A DNA stretch of 44,793 nt. It comes from Candidatus Firestoneibacteriota bacterium. GTDB lineage: Bacteria; Oederibacteriota; D2-FULL-39-29. Under the pieces are notes generated by a model. The model did not search any database. It worked only from the letters and a program-made list of their open reading frames with translations, and was not told the origin of the DNA. The stretch covers positions 1 through 44,793 of the forward strand of contig CAIYPD010000049.1 of NCBI GenBank assembly GCA_903928075.1. The letters run 5' to 3'. Each line of letters opens with the position of its first letter. Position 1 is the stretch's first letter. The translations under genes were made by a program, and so were the position numbers. Below are positions 25,684 through 34,007 of this stretch, in pieces.

Positions 25684-27573
25684 ATGTTAAAGTTGTTTTT
25701 AAAGGAAAAAAATAGCTTATATCTGATATTTATTCTACTTCTTCTCCCTTCTTATTTTCTCGCCGCCGCTTATTACATTGATTTTGAAGGTGGTTCTGAT
25801 AAAGCAGACGGCCGGTCGGCTAAAACAGCCTTTAAACATGCTCCCGGTGACCCTGCGGCCGGGGAAAAAGTGTCCGGTCTTAAATTCCAACCCGGGGATA
25901 AAATATTATTTAAAGGCGGAGTGACTTATCGCGGAAGCGTCTCAGCTATTTGTTCAGGAGAAGAGGGAAACCCTGTAGTCTATGACGGCAGCCCGGAAGA
26001 CTCCTTTGGTGCAGGCAGGGCAATCTTGGATGGTTCGGACCTTGTGCCAGACTGGATACCCTGTGCTTCGGCGGCGGACTGCGGCGGCAGTCCTTACTGG
26101 AAAAACATATTTATAGCTTGGCTTCCGGCAGGTGTCGAACCACTCACCGCGAATCTGTTTGAAGATGACAAACTGCTATGTGTGGCACAGGAACCCAACC
26201 TGAAAGATTTCCTTTATTCTGATGACCTTGCGACTTATAGAAAAATTCCTCCCGGACAGGCTACGGATTCGACCCTGGTGGACCCGAAAAACATGACTCA
26301 GAAGGGGGTTCATGATTGGGATGGAGTGCTGTTAATGATCTGGGCGGAGGGGAACCGTGTTTTTAAGAGCGAGGTTACCGCTTTTGACCCACTGGCTCAC
26401 AAACTCACATTTAAAAAACTGCCGGTTGGAATTTATAAGGCTCGTGAAACACCCTATGCCCTTGCCAACCATCTGCGGGTGCTGGACAAACCCGGTGAGT
26501 ATGTGGTGGAAAAGGGGAATGATGCTCAGGGGCGCAGCAAGGTATATCTTTGGCCGCTGACCAGCGGAGATATCAAACAAAAAAAGATAACAGTTTCGTT
26601 AAGGTCCTATGGTTTTGACTTTGCGGATAAGGATTATATAACCTGCCGGGGTTTTATTGTTCAGAAACAAAGCGGTACAGTCGCACATCCCGCAGGATTC
26701 ACCAAAGGCCCGGGTAAAAAGACGACCGGCATTAATATCCTGCATAATGTGGTCCGGTGGGTACGCGCCCCTCAGCGTTCGGCTGCTGTTTCGGTGTCAG
26801 ATGTGGACCACAGCCTTATAGACAGCAATGAAGTCTATGAAAATGTGTTTTGTTCGGGTTTGATACTGAGCGGGTTCGACGACTCTGTTGCCTCCAATAA
26901 TATTTTGAAAAAGAACGGTTCAACCGCGCTTGATTTTTACAGATGCCATCGAAGTAAAATGCTCGGAAACCTTGTTGCGGACAACAACGGCGTGCATGGC
27001 AACGGTTTGACTGTCTATGTGAATTCAGAGGATATACTTATTTTTGGCAACAAAGTCTTTAATTCGAATATTGCTTTTACCTGTCAGAATTCAAAAAACC
27101 TTACACTGGCGTACAACCTGCTGATAAATACTCCTTCCCGTAGTGATGGCAGTTCTTATGTTGCCGCGGATTGGGGCCATTGCGAAAATGTGAAATATTA
27201 TAATAATGTTATTTTTCAAACTGGCGGCGGCTTTTTAGCGGCCGGTAATATATATGCTTCTCCCGGTTGTGTTATAAAAAATAACATCTGTGTAAATCCC
27301 AAACTGACGCCGGGAGTGGATGCTTCCAATAATATTTATACTACACCGGGGAATACCAAGGGAAAATTAGACGCCGGCTCCCGGTTGGTTTTGGATGTTA
27401 AAACTATTTTTGTTGATCCCGATAATAATGATTTCCATTTAAAGCCGGGAAGCCCCGCGATTGGAGCCGGGGTGCCGGTCGGCTTTAACCGTGATCTTGA
27501 CGGTTGTGTTATCCCTTCCGGTAAAGCCCCTGATATCGGCGCCTATGAATATAATAAGGCTCCATCAAAGTAA
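25684..27573 (+). CDS. Exported right-handed beta-helix protein (pectate lyase-like)
   Basis: This 629-residue protein has a signal peptide (LYLIFILLLLPSYFLAAA) and a family-typical start YYIDFEGGSDKADGRSAKTAF, found in choice-of-anchor/DUF1565-type parallel beta-helix proteins. The region 330-560 has repeated N-rich turns (SDVDHSLIDSNEVYEN, DDSVASNNIL, NSEDILIFGNKVFNS), forming coils of a beta helix. The C-terminus FHLKPGSPAIGAG then DIGAYEY is the usual closing motif. Related proteins bind or cleave acidic polysaccharides. No catalytic Arg/Lys is proven. The ribosome site TCAGGGGG precedes the ATG; it lies next to an exported SGNH hydrolase. Confidence 0.88.
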   Translation: MLKLFLKEKNSLYLIFILLLLPSYFLAAAYYIDFEGGSDKADGRSAKTAFKHAPGDPAAGEKVSGLKFQPGDKILFKGGVTYRGSVSAICSGEEGNPVVYDGSPEDSFGAGRAILDGSDLVPDWIPCASAADCGGSPYWKNIFIAWLPAGVEPLTANLFEDDKLLCVAQEPNLKDFLYSDDLATYRKIPPGQATDSTLVDPKNMTQKGVHDWDGVLLMIWAEGNRVFKSEVTAFDPLAHKLTFKKLPVGIYKARETPYALANHLRVLDKPGEYVVEKGNDAQGRSKVYLWPLTSGDIKQKKITVSLRSYGFDFADKDYITCRGFIVQKQSGTVAHPAGFTKGPGKKTTGINILHNVVRWVRAPQRSAAVSVSDVDHSLIDSNEVYENVFCSGLILSGFDDSVASNNILKKNGSTALDFYRCHRSKMLGNLVADNNGVHGNGLTVYVNSEDILIFGNKVFNSNIAFTCQNSKNLTLAYNLLINTPSRSDGSSYVAADWGHCENVKYYNNVIFQTGGGFLAAGNIYASPGCVIKNNICVNPKLTPGVDASNNIYTTPGNTKGKLDAGSRLVLDVKTIFVDPDNNDFHLKPGSPAIGAGVPVGFNRDLDGCVIPSGKAPDIGAYEYNKAPSK

Positions 27574-27814
27574 TATGAATTGATATAGAAGCTCAAAATG
27601 TGAAATATTTGCTTAATTGCTTTAAGGACATAATGTAGAATGGCATGTGCTCTTAAGGGAAAGAGCTTTTCGTCTTTTTTAATGGACTTGCGCTTAAACC
27701 TTTAATAATGATATAAGTTTATATTCCTTGCAAAGGGTTATGTGCTGATAGTCAGGAAATTTAAGTGTCGAAAGGCAGGATATTACAGGTAAAAAATCAA
27801 TGGAGGCTATTTTT

Positions 27815-28375
27815 GTGATTAAAAATATTTTATTTTATTTTTTATGTATTGTATTAATAAATAATGCGTTTGCGGAAGAAGTGTTTAAATTAGATGCTCC
27901 CGGTTTCGAGGTCAAAAATACTGCCGTAGGAACTAAGGATAAAACTTATAATTCACTGTTAAATGGCACGGTCTTAAATTCAGAGCCACTTTATCTTAAT
28001 GGATTTGGGTACATCTTAATAGAAAATGGAACGGATTCTGATGCCTTAGCCAAGCTGGTATTGAAAGATCCCAAAATATCGGTTTACACGGTTTATATAA
28101 AAGCCAAAGAGACCTATAAGATCAGTAAAATTTCCGACGGCCTATATGATTTGGTTTTTGCGCAGGGCAAAGATTGGAGCAAAGAAAGTAAAAAATTTCT
28201 TACTGATAATTCTTATTCTAAATTTGAAGAAACTTTTAAATTTATCACAAAAACCGAACAGGAAGCAAACGGAGTCAGAAGGACATTTTCTACTTTTAAA
28301 GTCACCCTGCATACCGTTGCGGGCGGTTCTGCTAAGACCGATGCGGTTTCTGAAAAGGAATTTAATAAATATTAA
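27815..28375 (+). CDS. Exported small protein, unknown family
   Basis: Taking the GTG at 27815, 8 bases after GGAGG, the product is 186 residues. It has a signal peptide (MIKNILFYFLCIVLINNAFA). An ATG in frame at 27800 would contain the ribosome site and give a less clean signal. The mature part holds NGTVLNSEPLYLNGFGYILI, ENGTDSDALAKLVLKDP and YKISKISDGLYDLVFAQGKDW, a pattern that I have seen in secreted or kinase-attached domains of unknown function. It is followed by the remnant of a YhcG nuclease. No function can be assigned. Confidence 0.75.
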   Translation: MIKNILFYFLCIVLINNAFAEEVFKLDAPGFEVKNTAVGTKDKTYNSLLNGTVLNSEPLYLNGFGYILIENGTDSDALAKLVLKDPKISVYTVYIKAKETYKISKISDGLYDLVFAQGKDWSKESKKFLTDNSYSKFEETFKFITKTEQEANGVRRTFSTFKVTLHTVAGGSAKTDAVSEKEFNKY

Positions 28376-28390
28376 TTATGCCCCCTAGTT

Positions 28391-28650
28391 TGGCGTGACT
28401 CAATTCCGGATGGAGATTGAGGGAAAAGAGCATTTTAGTGATATTCTTCTTTATCACCGCCATTTGAAAAGACTTGTAGCCACAGAGCTTAAAATAAGAG
28501 AATGTAAACCTGAGTATGCAGGCAAAGTCAATTGTATTTGTCGGCGCTTGACTCAATAGATCAGAAATTACAGAAATCCGGTTTATTTGTTGGACAGACA
28601 CAGATTGTGTTTTTTAAGCGAAAAAACGCACTGCAATTGAAAAAGCAAAT
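28391..28650 (+). pseudogene. Remnant of a YhcG/DUF1016-type PDDEXK nuclease, frameshifted
   Basis: Translated from 28391, the frame reads FGVTQFRMEIEGKEHFSDIL, LYHRHLKRLVATELKIRECK and PEYAGKVN before a stop at 28557. This corresponds to the DUF1016 (YhcG) C-terminal nuclease domain, whose hallmark is LLFYHR and VAIELK plus PEYxGK. After about 28530 the similarity continues in the next frame with LYLSALDSIDQKLQKS. A frameshift and missing N-terminal part mark it as a decayed gene. It fills most of the 327-base gap between two genes, with a terminator at its 3' end. Confidence 0.75.
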
Positions 28651-28682
28651 AAAAAAACCCGCTCATTACTGTGCGGGGTTTT
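28651..28682 (-). terminator. Intrinsic terminator of the CsgG/FlgT-like gene
   Basis: Read on the minus strand, AAAACCCCGC pairs with GCGGGTTTT (one bulged base) around a 10-base loop and ends in a T-run (complement of the A-run at 28651-28657). It lies 20 bases past the stop codon of the minus-strand gene. Confidence 0.75.
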
Positions 28683-28702
28683 ACTTTTTTAAAAATGAAA
28701 TT

Positions 28703-30268
28703 TTAGAATTTCAGTCCAATTCCTACCCCAAAGGTGTTTAAATCAAAAATATACTTTTGAGTTCCGATTTTTGATTTGCTGGTACTGTTAGCTACATCCG
28801 TGTTACCTTCGAGTGTGGAAAGCACCCGCCAGAATGCTTCAGCATAAAGTGTATTTCCTACTTCAATACCTGCCTTGAGATCAAGTCCAAAACCAAGGAG
28901 GAAAATAGAGTTTACATTTACAAACACCGTATCAGTTTTTAGTCTGGTAATTGCAACATCGGGCTCAAATAGTCCCAGATACAGGTTGCCATCGAGGGCA
29001 ATATAAGGCTGGAAATCCCCTCTTGGCTGTGAAGGTGTACTGTACTTCGCAACTGAAGGATTTGATAAGCCTACAATAGGTTTGGGATATGCCCCTAGTT
29101 CTTTATATTTTAAAACTGAAGGTTTTAATAAGCCTACTAACGGATAAAATTTTAGCATCAGTCCGTCGCTCATAAGCATAAAGAATCTGCTGCTATCTGC
29201 TGTGCCTGAGGTATCTGTGAACCCCGGAATGGTGAATTGTATCATGTTTTCGATATCCATGAATTCAGACACAGCGGAACCAAAACCCAGAGTAAAGTTA
29301 AGATAGTTGTTAAATGTCGCTATTTTGGTCTGCGGGATGGAAATAGTCGAGCCGTTGGTTGTATATCTGATAAAAGACAGAGATCCGTTGAAACCCATAG
29401 TAACCCCTAAATCGAATTTTAATTCCTCATCATTGTTGACTGCTTTTGCGCTTTTGAACCTGGTTTCAGCTCTGGCTCCTTTAGTGTCGTAGGAAGGCGG
29501 AGTATAAGTGGTCGAATCTACTGAACTTAATATCGGATCGAGCCGCCGGAGTTTTTCAATTTTTAGTTCAACTACGTCGCTGTTCTTAATATTCCCGTCA
29601 CCCTCGGTAACCAGTGCTTTTGAGCCGGAAGTTGAAGCATCCTTGACGGAGATGGTTCCTATTTTACTTTTTTCCTGAAAAACAATTTTCCCGGTTTCAT
29701 CCTTGACAGCCTCGCCAAAGCGCTCAACAGTTAAAAAATCACCGTTTTTAACGCCGTCATCCATACCGAGATTAATGATAACATCATTGCCGGAAACTTT
29801 TATAACTTTACCTTTAACTGCCACACCCTTGCTGAAATGTCCAGCTAATATTTGTGAGCCTGTATTTAGAAGTTCAACTGAGCCGCATTCGACACTGTCA
29901 GTCAGACTTATTTTACCCGCTTCTACATCCACAAGACTTAAGGAAATAACTATCCTTTTGCCCATCTGCGATACTCTGCCGGAGACAATGTTATTGACAT
30001 TTAGCATTTTACCTATCTCGACCGCACAATCTGTAGAGGTACAACCGATTTTTTGGAACATTTGTTCTTTGAGTAATTTTTGAACATTCTTTCTCTCAAT
30101 TACGGTAAACCTACCGGTTTGACGCAAGCCATCCTGGATAAAATCGGCGACGGAAGCGGCTATTTCCGGTGTAACTCCGGTGGCGTCAAAATCAGTTATG
30201 GCCATAGAAATCTTGTCGCTTGCCCAGATGTTTGCTGCCAGAAACAATAAAAAACTTAAACGCTTCAT
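28703..30268 (-). CDS. CsgG/FlgT-domain protein with C-terminal beta-barrel
   Basis: This 521-residue protein has a signal peptide (MKRLSFLLFLAANIWA), then a CsgG-like domain (about 20-145: ISMAITDFDATGV, FTVIERKNVQKLLKEQ, GCTSTDCAVEIGKML). A FlgT C-terminal-like segment follows (about 153-235: KVIKVSGNDVIINLGMDDGV). The last 240 residues are beta-rich and end in GVGIGLKF, the terminal Phe of an outer-membrane beta-barrel. It may be a secretion or outer-membrane assembly factor; the family link to curli secretion is by the CsgG-type domain only. A TTGACT-N17-GATAAT promoter is at 30299-30327. Confidence 0.85.
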   Translation of the reverse strand: MKRLSFLLFLAANIWASDKISMAITDFDATGVTPEIAASVADFIQDGLRQTGRFTVIERKNVQKLLKEQMFQKIGCTSTDCAVEIGKMLNVNNIVSGRVSQMGKRIVISLSLVDVEAGKISLTDSVECGSVELLNTGSQILAGHFSKGVAVKGKVIKVSGNDVIINLGMDDGVKNGDFLTVERFGEAVKDETGKIVFQEKSKIGTISVKDASTSGSKALVTEGDGNIKNSDVVELKIEKLRRLDPILSSVDSTTYTPPSYDTKGARAETRFKSAKAVNNDEELKFDLGVTMGFNGSLSFIRYTTNGSTISIPQTKIATFNNYLNFTLGFGSAVSEFMDIENMIQFTIPGFTDTSGTADSSRFFMLMSDGLMLKFYPLVGLLKPSVLKYKELGAYPKPIVGLSNPSVAKYSTPSQPRGDFQPYIALDGNLYLGLFEPDVAITRLKTDTVFVNVNSIFLLGFGLDLKAGIEVGNTLYAEAFWRVLSTLEGNTDVANSTSKSKIGTQKYIFDLNTFGVGIGLKF

Positions 30269-30298
30269 AACTGAACCCCCTAGGTCAACTCTTAGTGA

Positions 30299-30327
30299 AT
30301 TATCATATTTTTTTAACTGAAAGTCAA
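30299..30327 (-). promoter_or_regulatory. Sigma70-type promoter of the CsgG/FlgT-like gene
   Basis: On the minus strand TTGACT (complement of 30322-30327), 17 bases, then GATAAT (complement of 30299-30304). The gene's ATG lies about 30 bases downstream with ribosome site AGGGGG. Confidence 0.65.
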
Positions 30328-30349
30328 TAAAATTGATGATAAAGCATAA

Positions 30350-30709
30350 AAAACAAAAAAATTCATAATAGCGGAAAGAAACAAGTTGAAAGATATTTTA
30401 GAAGAACAAAAACTCCAATTATCAGGTTGTACAAGTACTGAGTGCGCAGTAGAAATAGGTAAAATCCTGAATGTTCGTTTTATGGTTATAGGAAACATTG
30501 TAAAAAAAACATATACAATTAATATAAGAATTGTTAATGTTGAAACTTCTGCTATTGTAATTGCCGACATGGAAAAGTGTAAAAATGAAACAGAGCTTAT
30601 TGACACTATAAAAGTAATTGTTGATAGAATATCCGGAAATAAAGCATTCAGCAGTGATTTAAAACAGAATTCAACAGCTGTACTTGATCTGGAAACAAAA
30701 AACGAATAA
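30350..30709 (+). pseudogene. Truncated CsgG-like gene fragment, divergent copy
   Basis: The frame opens after a stop at 30347 and reads KTKKFIIAERNKLKDILEEQ then KLQLSGCTSTECAVEIGKIL, colinear with residues 53-120 of the neighbouring CsgG/FlgT protein (FTVIERKNVQKLLKEQMFQK and GCTSTDCAVEIGKML). No signal peptide, FlgT-like part or beta-barrel is present. It stands back to back with its probable parent gene, 80 bases from its start. It is probably a decayed partial duplicate; the alternative, a short CsgG-like gene starting at TTG 30386, is weaker because similarity begins upstream of any start codon. Confidence 0.6.
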
Positions 30710-30780
30710 AAAATAACAGGCTAAAATATCTTTACATTAACCTTCTCTTTCCTATATAATGAACAAATTTCGGAGGTTTT

Positions 30781-31170
30781 ATGACTTTGAAAAGTTTAAG
30801 GACCGGTCTGCTTTTGGCTTTGTTTTTGGTCTCTCTAGGGGGAGTTTTACTGCATTACAGGATACATACTTTAGACAAGCCGGCAAATATTATTCCGTTT
30901 TTATGCGGTCTTATCAGTATGACTGTGGTTATGGTAATGTTTTTTTATAAGAAAACTGCGGCTTACGCGTATTTGATAAACGGGATGATAGTCATTCTTG
31001 GGATAATCACTATGGCTCATTTTTCCTATACGCATTTTGTTCTGCCTTTTACCCTGAAGAAACTCTTTGTAAATACCCTGTTTGCCGATATAGCCCTGCT
31101 TGCGGGAAAATTCTTTCTTTCGAAAGCAATTTATGAGACGCATTTTATTAAAGAGCCGGAGGCCCTATGA
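30781..31170 (+). CDS. Four-TM membrane protein of unknown function
   Basis: This 129-residue protein has four hydrophobic segments (about residues 8-26, 37-53, 62-81 and 95-113). It has LLHYRIHTLDKP near the N-terminus, FLCGLISMTVVMVMFFYKKT, AYLINGMIVILGI and TMAHFSYTHF, with histidines placed at the membrane edges that could bind heme or metal. I do not recognise a named family. It ends in ATGA, overlapping the next start, and is followed by two tiny membrane proteins, so these are one operon. The ribosome site CGGAGG precedes the ATG. Confidence 0.8.
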   Translation: MTLKSLRTGLLLALFLVSLGGVLLHYRIHTLDKPANIIPFLCGLISMTVVMVMFFYKKTAAYAYLINGMIVILGIITMAHFSYTHFVLPFTLKKLFVNTLFADIALLAGKFFLSKAIYETHFIKEPEAL

Positions 31171-31271
31171 AAATACCCGCTGCTTTTAAGTATTTAACCC
31201 CGGGCTGGTGGCTTTTGCATCTTCTTGGGATGACGGCCGCTTATGTCTTGGGCGCGTTACTCTGGAAATGA
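31167..31271 (+). CDS. 34-residue membrane protein with GWWLLHLL motif (1)
   Basis: The start ATG overlaps the stop of the four-TM gene. The product is 34 residues: a soluble start MKIPAAFKYLTP, then GWWLLHLLGMTAAYVLG and a short tail ending LLWK, one predicted TM helix. The same GWWLLHLL box occurs in the next small gene, which makes chance unlikely. Both seem to be single-span partners of the four-TM protein. The function is unknown. Confidence 0.6.
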   Translation: MKIPAAFKYLTPGWWLLHLLGMTAAYVLGALLWK

Positions 31272-31280
31272 GGGGGCAAA

Positions 31281-31376
31281 ATGTTTAGATTTTTCTTTCC
31301 AAAAGCCGGCTGGTGGCTGCTGCATCTCCTCGCGCTCGCGTTTATGTTCTGGCTCGGGCATGCGGTCAGACTCTAA
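31281..31376 (+). CDS. 31-residue membrane protein with GWWLLHLL motif (2)
   Basis: The start ATG follows GAGGGGGCAAA, a strong ribosome site, 9 bases after the previous stop codon. The product is 31 residues: MFRFFFPKA, GWWLLHLLALAFMFWLGHA and VRL. It shares GWWLLHLL plus the spacing to LG with the previous micro-protein, indicating a paralogous pair. One TM helix is predicted. Confidence 0.6.
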   Translation: MFRFFFPKAGWWLLHLLALAFMFWLGHAVRL

Positions 31377-31422
31377 TAATGGGAGAAACAGGGAAGAATT
31401 AAAAATTATCAATTACACTGAC

Positions 31423-31536
31423 ATGATTGAAGAGCTCTATCCGGGCTTCGGCAAATGCGACTATGTTTGTCCGGTGCACGGAACCGCCGGAATAAATATG
31501 ACCGGGAAAGCCGAAAAAACCGGTGTTTGGGAATAG
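31423..31536 (+). CDS. Small ORF with CDYVCPVHG, doubtful
   Basis: From ATG 31423 the frame gives 37 residues ending at TAG 31536, with MIEELYPGFGK and the CDYVCPVHG motif. No ribosome site precedes the ATG, and the coding status is unsure. The C-x3-C-x2-H order could bind a metal. It lies 13 bases before the start of the YgbA-like gene. Confidence 0.3.
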   Translation: MIEELYPGFGKCDYVCPVHGTAGINMTGKAEKTGVWE

Positions 31537-31549
31537 TCCGGGAGCTAAG

Positions 31550-31864
31550 TTGAAAGACAAAACCGAAAAAATATTGGAAAAAGAAAAAAAGACGGTTTGG
31601 GTGATGATAGACCTGTATTGTCAAGGCAGGCACAACCCGGGCGCCGGCGGATGCGGGGAATGTAAAGAACTTAAAGAGTATACCGCCTTAAAACTATCCA
31701 AATGCCCTTTTGGAGCAAAGAAACCAGCCTGTTCTAAATGCAAGGTCCATTGCTATGAACCGGCAAAGAGGGAGAAAATAAAAGAAGTTATGCGCTACGC
31801 CGGCCCGCGAATGCTTACAAAACACCCTCTAATGGCAATCCGCCACCTGCTGAAAAGCAAATAA
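31550..31864 (+). CDS. ygbA: YgbA-like protein (nitrous oxide-stimulated promoter family)
   Basis: This small protein (104 residues from TTG 31550, preceded by GGGAG; GTG 31523 would extend it by 9 residues) matches the YgbA_NO family. Typical motifs are MIDLYCQGRHNPG, GGCGECKELKEYTALKLSKC, GAKKPACSKCKVHCYEPAKR and the C-terminal MRYAGPRMLTKHPL. In enteric bacteria ygbA is induced by nitric oxide and linked to recovery from NO damage of FeS clusters. The many conserved cysteines suggest metal or FeS chemistry. It closes the operon of the small GWWLLHLL proteins. Confidence 0.85.
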   Translation: MKDKTEKILEKEKKTVWVMIDLYCQGRHNPGAGGCGECKELKEYTALKLSKCPFGAKKPACSKCKVHCYEPAKREKIKEVMRYAGPRMLTKHPLMAIRHLLKSK

Positions 31865-31904
31865 AACAAAGGAAGCTCTCTTCTTCCGCAAAAAACATAT
31901 TTCG

Positions 31905-32015
31905 CTTCTATATATGATATATCTGTGCCATTTCCTTCTTATCTGTGATATCTGCCTTTCTTTATATATCAATGTTTAGGCATCCGCCTGGGCGGAAGGC
32001 CATCAGGCCCTATTT
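31905..32015. repeat. TATATCTGTGCCAT-type repeat and TCCGCC hairpin upstream of ilvC
   Basis: The sequence holds ATATCTGTGCCATTTCC, TTATCTGTGATATCTGCC and then CATCCGCCTGGGCGGAAGG, whose CCGCC/GGCGG arms form a hairpin. The first part is like 21786-22000. A promoter follows. Confidence 0.45.
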
Positions 32016-32019
32016 CGCC

Positions 32020-32048
32020 TTGACTTATCCCACTTCTTGTTATAATAT
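32020..32048 (+). promoter_or_regulatory. Sigma70-type promoter upstream of ilvC
   Basis: TTGACT at 32020-32025 and TATAAT at 32041-32046 (spacer 15) or the overlapping TAATAT at 32043-32048 (spacer 17) precede the ilvC start by about 50 bases. The gene's ribosome site AAGGAGGAAG follows. Confidence 0.55.
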
Positions 32049-32094
32049 AGTATTTCACGACTAAAAGCTCAAAATTCCTTAAGGAGGAAGTTTT

Positions 32095-33087
32095 ATGGCA
32101 AAGATTTATGTTGAAAAAGATGCAGATCTAAAGAATTTGAAAGGCAAAACCGTGGCAATCATAGGTTTTGGCAACCAGGGTCATGCCCAGGCGGCTAACC
32201 TTAGAGACAGCGGAATAAGCGTGGTCGTTTGTGAACTCGAAGGGACCCCGGCTTATGACCTGGCAAAGAAAGAAAAATTTAAAATAGTATCCGTGGAAGA
32301 AGCTGCGAAAACAGCCGATCTGATACAGATACTTACGCAGGACGATCTTCAGGCGAAGATTTATAAAGAATCTATTGCCAAGTATATGAAGAAAGGAAAG
32401 ACCCTGGTCTTCTCCCACGGCTTTAATATTCATTTTGATCAGATTCTGCCGCCGGCGGAGATTGATGTTATTATGATTGCTCCTAAAGGCCCGGGCTTTC
32501 TGGTAAGAACGCAGTATGAAGCCGGCAGAGGCGTGCCCGCATTAATTGCTATCTATCAGGATGCTTCCGGAAAGGCGAAAGATACGGCGCTGGCTTATGC
32601 AAAAGCTATCGGCGCAACCAGAGCCGGCGTGCTTGAAACTACCTTTAAAGAAGAGACCGAGACGGATTTGTTCGGCGAACAGGCCGTGCTTTGCGGCGGC
32701 GCTTCGGCGCTGGTCAAAGCCGGTTTTGAAACGCTTGTAGAAGCCGGTTACCAGCCGGAAGTTGCTTACTTTGAGTGCCTGCACGAGCTTAAGTTGATTT
32801 GTGACTTAATGTATGAATACGGCATTCAGGGAATGAGAGCGAGAGTTTCCACGACGGCCCGCTACGGCGACCTTGTGGTCGGCCCCCGCATCGTGAATGA
32901 CGAGACCAAGAAGGAAATGAAAAAGGTCCTCGAAGAAATCCAGAACGGAAGATTTGCGAAAGGCTGGTTAGCCGAGAATCTGGTCGGCAGGCCCCAGTTT
33001 AACGCTTTGATGAAGAAAGATAATGTGCACCAGATAGAAAAAGTCGGTAAAGAGCTCAGAAGTATGATGAGCTGGCTCAAGAAGTAA
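32095..33087 (+). CDS. ilvC: Ketol-acid reductoisomerase, class I, possible NADH type
   Basis: This 330-residue enzyme converts acetolactate/acetohydroxybutyrate to the dihydroxy acids of valine and isoleucine synthesis. The N-terminal fold has [17 protein letters not shown] (24-40). The cofactor loop reads [13 protein letters not shown] (43-55) where the usual NADP form has VVVGLREGSPSAE; the conserved Arg is Leu48, the two Ser are Thr51 and Ala53, and Glu47 is added. This pattern suggests NADH use. The C-terminal knot has SNTAR-like STTARYGD and the metal-binding [16 protein letters not shown]. Mg-binding residues (D,E in ETDLFGEQ) are intact. psd, pssA and leuA follow. Confidence 0.95.
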   Translation: MAKIYVEKDADLKNLKGKTVAIIGFGNQGHAQAANLRDSGISVVVCELEGTPAYDLAKKEKFKIVSVEEAAKTADLIQILTQDDLQAKIYKESIAKYMKKGKTLVFSHGFNIHFDQILPPAEIDVIMIAPKGPGFLVRTQYEAGRGVPALIAIYQDASGKAKDTALAYAKAIGATRAGVLETTFKEETETDLFGEQAVLCGGASALVKAGFETLVEAGYQPEVAYFECLHELKLICDLMYEYGIQGMRARVSTTARYGDLVVGPRIVNDETKKEMKKVLEEIQNGRFAKGWLAENLVGRPQFNALMKKDNVHQIEKVGKELRSMMSWLKK

Positions 33088-33264
33088 GAAGCTTTTGAGC
33101 TTTGCCCAAAAGTTTCTTGTTTTGATAGGAAGGGATATTAACATCGGACAGAAGAACCCTGCAAAAGAACAGGATTCCCTGACCCGTATGCAAAATAACT
33201 CTTTTTAAATTTCGGAGTTAAATCGGGGGGCGCCTAAAAATGCCCCCTGTGTTAAAAGAGGAAA

Positions 33265-33999
33265 ATGAAAAGTAAAAAAGAAAAAATAAACCCGGTTAAT
33301 ACAGGGATGGCCAAGCAGGAGATGTTTGTGCCTGCTATGATAATTTTTGCGGTCTTTGGCGGACTGGCGCTCGGTAACTATCTTTACTGGCCGAGAGAGT
33401 CCCACTGGATAGGGCTTACGCTTAACGCTATCGGCATAATTCTATTCGTATTTCTCTATTACTTTTACCGGGACCCGGAAAGAAAAATAAAGGCAGGGAA
33501 AGAAGATATAGTTTGTCCTGCTGACGGGAAGGTTGTCGGTATCGAAGAAGTGACTAACGCGCCAGGGGTTAAAGGGAGGTATATAAGGATAAGCATTTTT
33601 CTAAATGCTTTTAATGTGCATATTCAAAGAATGCCGATTTCAGGCAAAATAGACAATATTACCGTATTACCCGGTCTCCTTTTACCGGCGTTCCATAAAA
33701 ACGCCGGGACAAAAAACAGACAAAATATTATTTTAATAAAGGGGGACATAACCGCGGTGGTCAAGCAGATCGCCGGGGTACTGGTGCACAGGCCTATAGC
33801 CTGGGTAGAGGAAGGCGAGGAATTACTGGCCGGCGACCGGTTCGGGATGATAACTTTTGGTTCAAGGGTGGAGCTCTTTGTTCCCTCCTCTTGTGAAATA
33901 ACGGCAGAGGAAGGGGATTTTGTGACCGGAGGCAGTACGCTTCTCGGGACATTTTCAAAAAAAGAAACAGAAAATAAAAAGCCCGAAAAAGAGGCTTAG
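33265..33999 (+). CDS. psd: Phosphatidylserine decarboxylase (short type)
   Basis: This 244-residue protein is a pyruvoyl-type phosphatidylserine decarboxylase of the short form. It has two N-terminal TM segments (about 22-60), then FYRDPERKI, CPADGKVVG, AFNVHIQRMPISGKI and VHRPIAWVEEGEELLAGDRFG. The self-cleavage motif is VTGGSTLLG, Ser224 giving the pyruvoyl group. It makes phosphatidylethanolamine at the inner membrane. The next gene, pssA, makes the substrate and starts 8 bases downstream. Placement between ilvC and leuA is a gene order known in several anaerobes. Confidence 0.92.
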   Translation: MKSKKEKINPVNTGMAKQEMFVPAMIIFAVFGGLALGNYLYWPRESHWIGLTLNAIGIILFVFLYYFYRDPERKIKAGKEDIVCPADGKVVGIEEVTNAPGVKGRYIRISIFLNAFNVHIQRMPISGKIDNITVLPGLLLPAFHKNAGTKNRQNIILIKGDITAVVKQIAGVLVHRPIAWVEEGEELLAGDRFGMITFGSRVELFVPSSCEITAEEGDFVTGGSTLLGTFSKKETENKKPEKEA

Positions 34000-34007
34000 A
34001 AACCTAA

